Below are positions 58,986-64,000 of a stretch of DNA of 64,000 nt, piece after piece. The notes under the pieces are model-generated. The model did not search any database. It worked only from the letters and a program-made list of their open reading frames with translations, and was not told the origin of the DNA. How positions within the stretch are numbered: position 1 is the stretch's first letter; the number at the start of each line of letters is the position of its first letter. The DNA comes from Axinella damicornis (lineage: Eukaryota > Porifera > Demospongiae > Axinellida > Axinellidae). Made by a program: the position numbers and the translations under genes. The stretch spans positions 1,975,836 to 2,039,835 of the forward strand of contig OZ007511.1 of NCBI GenBank assembly GCA_963931865.1, in the 5' to 3' direction.

Positions 58986-59639
58986 CCTCATTTTTTATAG
59001 CAGCATACTTGATAGCATTCACTCCGCACACAGTACACAATTTTTTGGAGTCCAAAGTTCAAAGTTGCTCTACGTACGCTTGCGCACATATGAAGAAAAT
59101 GGCGTCGCACATGAAGCCATAGTTATCGAGTGGGCGGTTTCAAGCGCCTCGTGAGACTTCGAAGTAGCCAAAAAGCGATGGGTTCGTGCACTGCTCAGTG
59201 TAAAATGCTGCTGTTTTGTGCAAACACCGTCGTGAGAGGAGTCAGCCAAATTTGAACTAGCCCGTCTGAAGAAAGAAGAAGTAAGTTTACCGATTTTAGC
59301 GGTTTACCGATTTTAATTAGCGGTTTGGCTACTCGCGACGGTTATTCATGACACTGGGAGTCTTCAGGGCCAGGAAAACACTCGAAGACGAATAGTAAGT
59401 TGTCATAAAGGCTTATTTGCCGCCCGTTTTTGAGATTTGGAGAGATTTGAGAAGAGTATTATCCCGTTGTCCGTTGTATCCCTACATATAGAGTCTACCG
59501 ACTCTATGATACCTATGTACGGAGAAGTTAATACAGCATTCCTGTGAGAGGTTATGTGGTTCTATCCATCTAGATTCATACTTTTTGCTGTTCTGTTATC
59601 CCTACATCTCCATACATTTTTTTTACACTTGTTTACCTC

Positions 59640-59995
59640 ATTTTTACAAGTAGCTGAGCTCGCTTCGCTCGCTCAGCTACCTCCCCCTCGTTCGCCTACC
59701 GTGCGTAATCCGCCGCCGGACAGCTCTCTGTGCAGAGCTGCTCCCCAATTGCGTCCGCTTCAGCTGCTGCTCGCCGCTTGCGTCCGCTTCAGCTGCTCCC
59801 GGGCCCGATTGCGGCATCCGCTTCAACTGCTGCTCCCCGTTTGCCTCCGCTTCCAGCTGCTGCTCGCCCGATTACGTCCGCTTCGACTGCTGGTCCCCGA
59901 TTGCGCTTGCCGGATTCCAGCCCATGCCCGGGCCCAATGTTCTCGAACATTCTTCGCGGGAGTACGAAGGTCGCGCGTCACTATATTATAGTCTA
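59640..59995. repeat. GC-rich dispersed repeat, inverted copy of 9.1-9.3 kb
   Basis: Contains GTAGCTGAGCTCGCTTCGCT and repeated TTGCGTCCGCTTCAGCTGCT units in the opposite orientation to the 9.1-kb copy. Confidence 0.65.
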
Positions 59996-60073
59996 GTCCC
60001 GCCCCACGAACATCCCACTTCCGTCACACGTCACAGACACACACACACACACGTTAAAATCTTAATATAGCTA

Positions 60074-60361
60074 CTAGAGGCAAAAAAATTTCTAGGAAAA
60101 ATTAAAAAGGATTAGTGATGACCTGTCACATTTGGAATTATTCCACCTCTCGAAAAAGCTAAGAAACAAGGAGAAATGCCATTAACCAGGCTCAGTCCCA
60201 TCCCATTATAAAATGTAGAATTTAGGGACGGGATGGGACTGAGCCTGGTTAATGGCATTTCTCCTTGTTTCTTAGCTTTTTCGAGAGGTGGAATAATTCC
60301 GAATGTGACAGGCCATCACTAAATCCTTTTTAATTTTTCCTAGAAAATTTTTTGCTTCTAG
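60074..60361. repeat. Palindrome with about 130-bp arms sharing LINE-remnant sequence
   Basis: The arms (60074-60205 and 60230-60361) are close complements around a loop of about 25 bases. The arm containing GCTAAGAAACAAGGAGAAAT matches the left edge of the LINE remnant at 37400-37530. Confidence 0.85.
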
Positions 60362-60423
60362 TTTGTGCACTTTTTCAAGCGCATGAAATGCGTAACTTGT
60401 CATATGTACTTCGTTAAGTAGAC

Positions 60424-60792
60424 ATCAATAATACAAAGGTCTTGGTAATCATCTGTTAGCTACAGGCCTAATGATGAATATAGATGGAAGAAATTGTTTA
60501 CTACGATCACTACAATGGTTTATCATCTGAAGCAACAGGATGAAGTGTCTTCTGAAAAGCATGCACTTGATTTCCTATTATTTGGCACGTACAATAATAT
60601 TGCTTACTGCTATAGATCTATACTTTGAATAAGCCAGGTGAAACAAAACAGCAGATTTCAGCCAACAACTTTCACCACCAAGCAGGCATAGTATTAAATT
60701 ATGCGAGACTAATACCTTGTGCACGTGAGCAGCCAAATAGCAATGAAACACAAAGCAAGCCAAGCAAGCCTGCATGTCCGCTGGTTTAACAT
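60424..60792 (-). pseudogene. Serine carboxypeptidase-like copy D, internally deleted remnant
   Basis: A signal-peptide exon (60727-60792) is recognisable by LGLLCVSLLFGCS, matching copy A, but it carries a net 4-base gain that throws the start out of frame. The next recognisable sequence, about 60424-60500, is a decayed version of the exon coding FHPFIRRP..DPC. All exons between are gone. A palindrome replaces the promoter region. Confidence 0.7.
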
Positions 60793-60837
60793 TGCTTTCA
60801 GAGTCTAGCAATCTGTTAAGTTGCTATCATTGCGACA

Positions 60838-60980
60838 CAGGGAGACTTCTTGGTCATGAAAACACTGCATGAAATGAATGGTACAATACAAAGGCACACG
60901 ACATGTTGTCAACATGTCGTGTGCCTTTGTATTGTACCATTCATTTCATGCAGTGTTTTCATGACCAAGAAGTCTCCCTG
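60838..60980. repeat. Perfect palindrome, 71-bp arms, 1-base centre
   Basis: The left arm CAGGGAGACTTCTTGGTCAT...ACATGTTG is exactly complemented by 60910-60980, with a single T between. I checked the arms base by base and found no mismatch. It has no open frame of interest. Such palindromes are normally unstable, so this is recent, an active MITE, or an assembly join. Confidence 0.95.
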
Positions 60981-61124
60981 TAGGAAAGGATCAGTCCAAG
61001 CTTTGTACAAAATCATCATAATTTTAGCCAAAGTGTTTCAAATTGTTATTGGTTGGGGCTAACACACGCAATAAAGCCTACATGTGTAGTAAGTTCAAAA
61101 TGTGGTCCACTTAAATTTGCACAC

Positions 61125-62045
61125 TCAGAAGATTCCAGTTATGAAGTCATTGAGGAGCTGCAACACATAGTGAGGTTTAACCAGTCCAACCTGAGGGAAG
61201 TATGTATTATTGTTAAAAACACAGAGATTGATGAGTTCCATTACAATAATATTATATTGGCGTAAATGCATACACAATAATCAACTTGACTCTACTTACG
61301 CAATGTGCTTCCCCAGCTACAAGCACGTATGTCAGGTTACTGTACTCAACTGTGTACCCTGCAACCTGGCCATCAAATGCTGTGGTGGGAAGAGTAACAC
61401 ATGCAGAATAAGGTTTGGTAATAGTTGAACATTGGATTTTTGTTACCACGTGAACAGTAACTGTTAGTGTACAAGAAGCAGACTTACCAACCCATGGCCT
61501 AAAGGGTCTTACAACCGTGAGGTTCAGAGATTTGATCCATCGTTGAGTTCCTGAAGTGAAAGTAACAAAACTCATTACGGCTAATAAAGGTGAACACAAA
61601 TTAATATCATCCTAAACAACAAACATCTAGATAAAGAACATTATTTGACAAGAAAATAATGTTCTTTACCTTCAAGAGGTTTTTAAATGATCAGCTGCGT
61701 CTGTACTGGAGGCTATCCACAAGGTGAGAGTATAAGACATGGGCCATGATTCACCGGCTACCAGGAGCTAGTGCGGTTTCCACTCGACATATATAAATTA
61801 TACTGCATCCATGTTGGCTGATCACAACCTCAGCTATCTTATCTGAAGCTAAACTGAGTACTAACATACCAACATGTGAGGTAGTTGGGTCTCCTTGTCC
61901 ACTATAAACCAATATCCTCAGGTTTTCATCAAAGAGTCTCCGGTACACAGGGAGCATGGAGTCATACAAAGTCACCTCAAGACTGAAGTTCAGTCCCTTT
62001 GGCCCAAAGGGCACTGAGTCTGGCAATCTGCAATAATCCCAGGGC
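61125..62045 (-). CDS. Serine carboxypeptidase-like (S10) copy E, 3' exons only
   Basis: Four last exons of another paralogue: 61870-62045, 61488-61550, 61300-61379, 61125-61190. They show the catalytic Asp in SGQGDPTT, the region after it (GTQRWIKSLNL), and the stop after FITGIF. The catalytic-His segment reads VAGEAHCV rather than VAGGAHN; the His itself is kept. Lengths match copies A-C exactly (176, 63, 80, 66). The next upstream exon (57 bp in other copies) was not found before the window end, so the gene continues right or is truncated. Confidence 0.8.
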
Positions 62046-63498
62046 CTACAGTTAAACGAAATGTATGCTGTAAACATACTCATCTGCAGGGTATATTTCT
62101 ACTGCATGAACTGTGATGAAGTTTAAAGATAAGCCATTACACTTAGTTCTCAATTACTAGGAATACGCATGCGCAGTGTCTATGCCTCGCGCACGATCAC
62201 AATCTGTAGCAGTAGGCGTGGTTTCCTGTGGAAAAAAACGAAGGTGCGAAGGTCAGTTCAGCGTGCGAAGTTTAGTTGTTCGAAGTTGTGCGAAGTTGCT
62301 GAGGTTGAAGATGGCTAAGCGTTGCCAGGAAGAATACGAAGACGTTAACGAGGTTCTACACCCTTCGACACTGTCAACACTCTACTTATATGTACGTACC
62401 ATGGCCTAGACTAAACGTTTGTCTTACTTGTCTCCGCTAAACTCTCCTCGTATACATCGCTTCTTCGTCAATCTGTCAGACTCTCTCTCCTTTGCCATAC
62501 TCTCTTCTGAGGCGGTGTCCCTTTTCCCCGTACAGATCGCTTCTTTCGTAACTCTGCATTCCGCACGCGCAGTACATGCACGTGGCTATCGGGACCACAG
62601 AAACCGCAGCGATGCAACCGCCCCCTGCCCCGTGCAATTAAAGTGTGACGGATATATATACGTATATATATATATACGTATATATATATTTACAGACGCG
62701 ATGTGACTACGCTGCACGATTAGTTGCCTCGCGCTAAGGCGCTCGGCAAATATCGAGGGGCAACCACACTCCTGGTAGCCGCATTGCAACTGGTTGCAAA
62801 TCGCTGGTCACGCATGCTCAGTTCATTCCAATTAACACACATGTCACGTGGGGACCATGCTCGAGTCGATCGAGTTAACAATGGCGTCCAAAGGGAAGAC
62901 AAGAACTTATTAAAGTGCTATCAACTTCGCCAGCATGGTGAGTTTTGGCATGTAAGCGTCAATGATCGATAGCGATCACGGCTGTGTGGTCAGAATCTTT
63001 GTAGGGCCTTCGTGAGACTACTGGCAACCAATGTCGAAGAGAGCGATCGAGCAATGGCGGCCGACAGCATGACAAAAGCGCTTGTATCTCCACCACCAAG
63101 GTGAGTTTTCATCACAATTATTATGCATTTGTTCAACTGCATGATAGCGATCACGACGATGTAGTCAGAATCTCTGTAGGCCATTCCGAAGTAGTCAAAC
63201 GTTTATTATTTAATTGCATTTATAAATTACGCGGCACAATTTTTCCCCTACCAGGAGTGTAATGTTGCTCATGTGACTCTCAACGAATCAGATGCCCCAC
63301 ATAACTGCACTTTCAATCGCATAATACACACTTTAGCGTGCATTATCTAGATATTATAAAGACCAAAGACCAAAGGCTGTTTCAGTGAAGTGCATAAATA
63401 ACAATTGCGGTTAGTTAGTGCACTCAGGCAATAATATTATAGTAACGGTCTTGGGTGGATATTGCTCTTGCCTTCGGATTGTGCATTATCTGTTACTA
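62046..63498. other. Upstream part of copy E region, repeats only
   Basis: No exon supported. Contents: a TATATACG dinucleotide-type run (about 62650-62692), an inverted TTGCCTCGC..GCTCGGCAA motif also at 33777, two direct copies of a GATAGCGATCACG..GTAGTCAGAATCT block with the ATGGCGGCCGACAGC mini-exon (62960-63200), and a repeat at 63300-63490 also seen near 25100-25290. Confidence 0.5.
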
Positions 63499-64000
63499 CC
63501 GTAGATCGGGAAATTTTTGTTGTTAAAATATTTTCGTAGTTGCCCTCAACCACGAAAATTTAACGCACGAAATTTATATACAACAAATAATTTTTACAGT
63601 CAGCCACGTGTAAACTAGTATTGAATTCACCTGTGCTGCGCTCACGGTCCTTCTGTGATTCTTCAAGCCTGCAGATGGACTCCCCGATCCCAAAAGATCT
63701 CTGTCGCTCTCCGTTCCTTTGCGAGGTATTGCCTCAGTGAATTGGGAGGTGCTCGAATCGGGAGGTACTCGAATCGACAAGTGAGCGGGCCGAAGCGCAA
63801 GGGAAGAAGCGCGGGCCATACAGGAGCCAGAAGAACACTTTGTTGGTACGTCAGTGGCCATGCCTGATGGCATAGCAGCAGCTCGTGAATTCGTACGTCT
63901 CCATTCTTGACACAATGATCGTTAAAAATTTTTCGTTGATGAGCTATACTACGAAAATTTAATGCCACAAAAATTTTACACACAAAATGTTTTTAACACG
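63499..64000. mobile_element. TIR element of the CCGTAGATCGGG type, cut by the window end
   Basis: Starts CCGTAGATCGGGAAATTTTT after TA, as in the 14526 element. The right end is outside the window. The interior is GC-rich with open frames but only a weak METYEF-like resemblance to the HIRAN-type start. Confidence 0.6.

Noticed and set aside
60074..60980. Palindromes as CRISPR repeats
   Set aside because: There are no regularly spaced direct repeats with unique spacers, and the genome is eukaryotic.

Overview
The window looks like a compact metazoan nuclear genome, most likely a demosponge. That identification is inferred from short introns, frequent TAGCTAGC-type runs, very many short inverted-repeat transposons, and the mix of LINE, Penelope-like and divergent Tc1-type elements. 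I saw no bacterial operons, CRISPR arrays or rRNA. Almost all host coding sequence is on the minus strand and is split into small exons. I assembled exons by hand from splice sites, reading phase and paralogue comparison.

The main content is a tandem family of secreted serine carboxypeptidase-like (peptidase family S10) genes. Copy A (291-9855) is broken by a 2.6-kb DNA transposon inserted inside a coding exon. Copy B (11309-22911) is fully open over 18 exons (568 aa) and carries an extra Ig-like domain between the signal peptide and the enzyme domain. Copy C (24273-35609) has two adjacent in-frame stops and lost its 5' part next to a LINE. Copy D (60424-60792) is a shrunken pseudogene. Copy E (61125-62045) is the 3' half of a gene that leaves the window. 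All keep a Ser-Asp-His triad where it can be seen, but the two residues that bind a peptide C-terminus in classical carboxypeptidases (Asn of NGGPG, Glu of GESY) are replaced in every copy where they are visible.

Between copies C and D lies a second host gene (39218-55059, minus), a signal-peptide-bearing relative of guanine deaminase. Its frame is open over 15 enzyme exons, yet most metal and catalytic residues are replaced. It runs without an enforced stop into three more Ig-like exons of the same type as those in carboxypeptidases B and C. Those exons end in a splice phase that would join directly to copy C. A joined deaminase-like/Ig-like/carboxypeptidase transcript is therefore possible, though unproven. 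Genes A, B and the deaminase-like gene each have a TATA box about 70-80 bases before the ATG.

The rest is mobile or repeated DNA: an intact-looking Tc1/mariner-superfamily transposon with 118 residues between its second D and its E; about 580-bp TA-inserting elements, some carrying HIRAN-like fragments; a family of 41-100 bp elements flanked by 9-bp duplications; decayed LINEs; a Penelope-like fragment with a possible hammerhead ribozyme; many foldback elements; a perfect 71-bp-arm palindrome; several satellites; and a 1.3-1.4 kb tandem segmental duplication at 55.4-58.9 kb.
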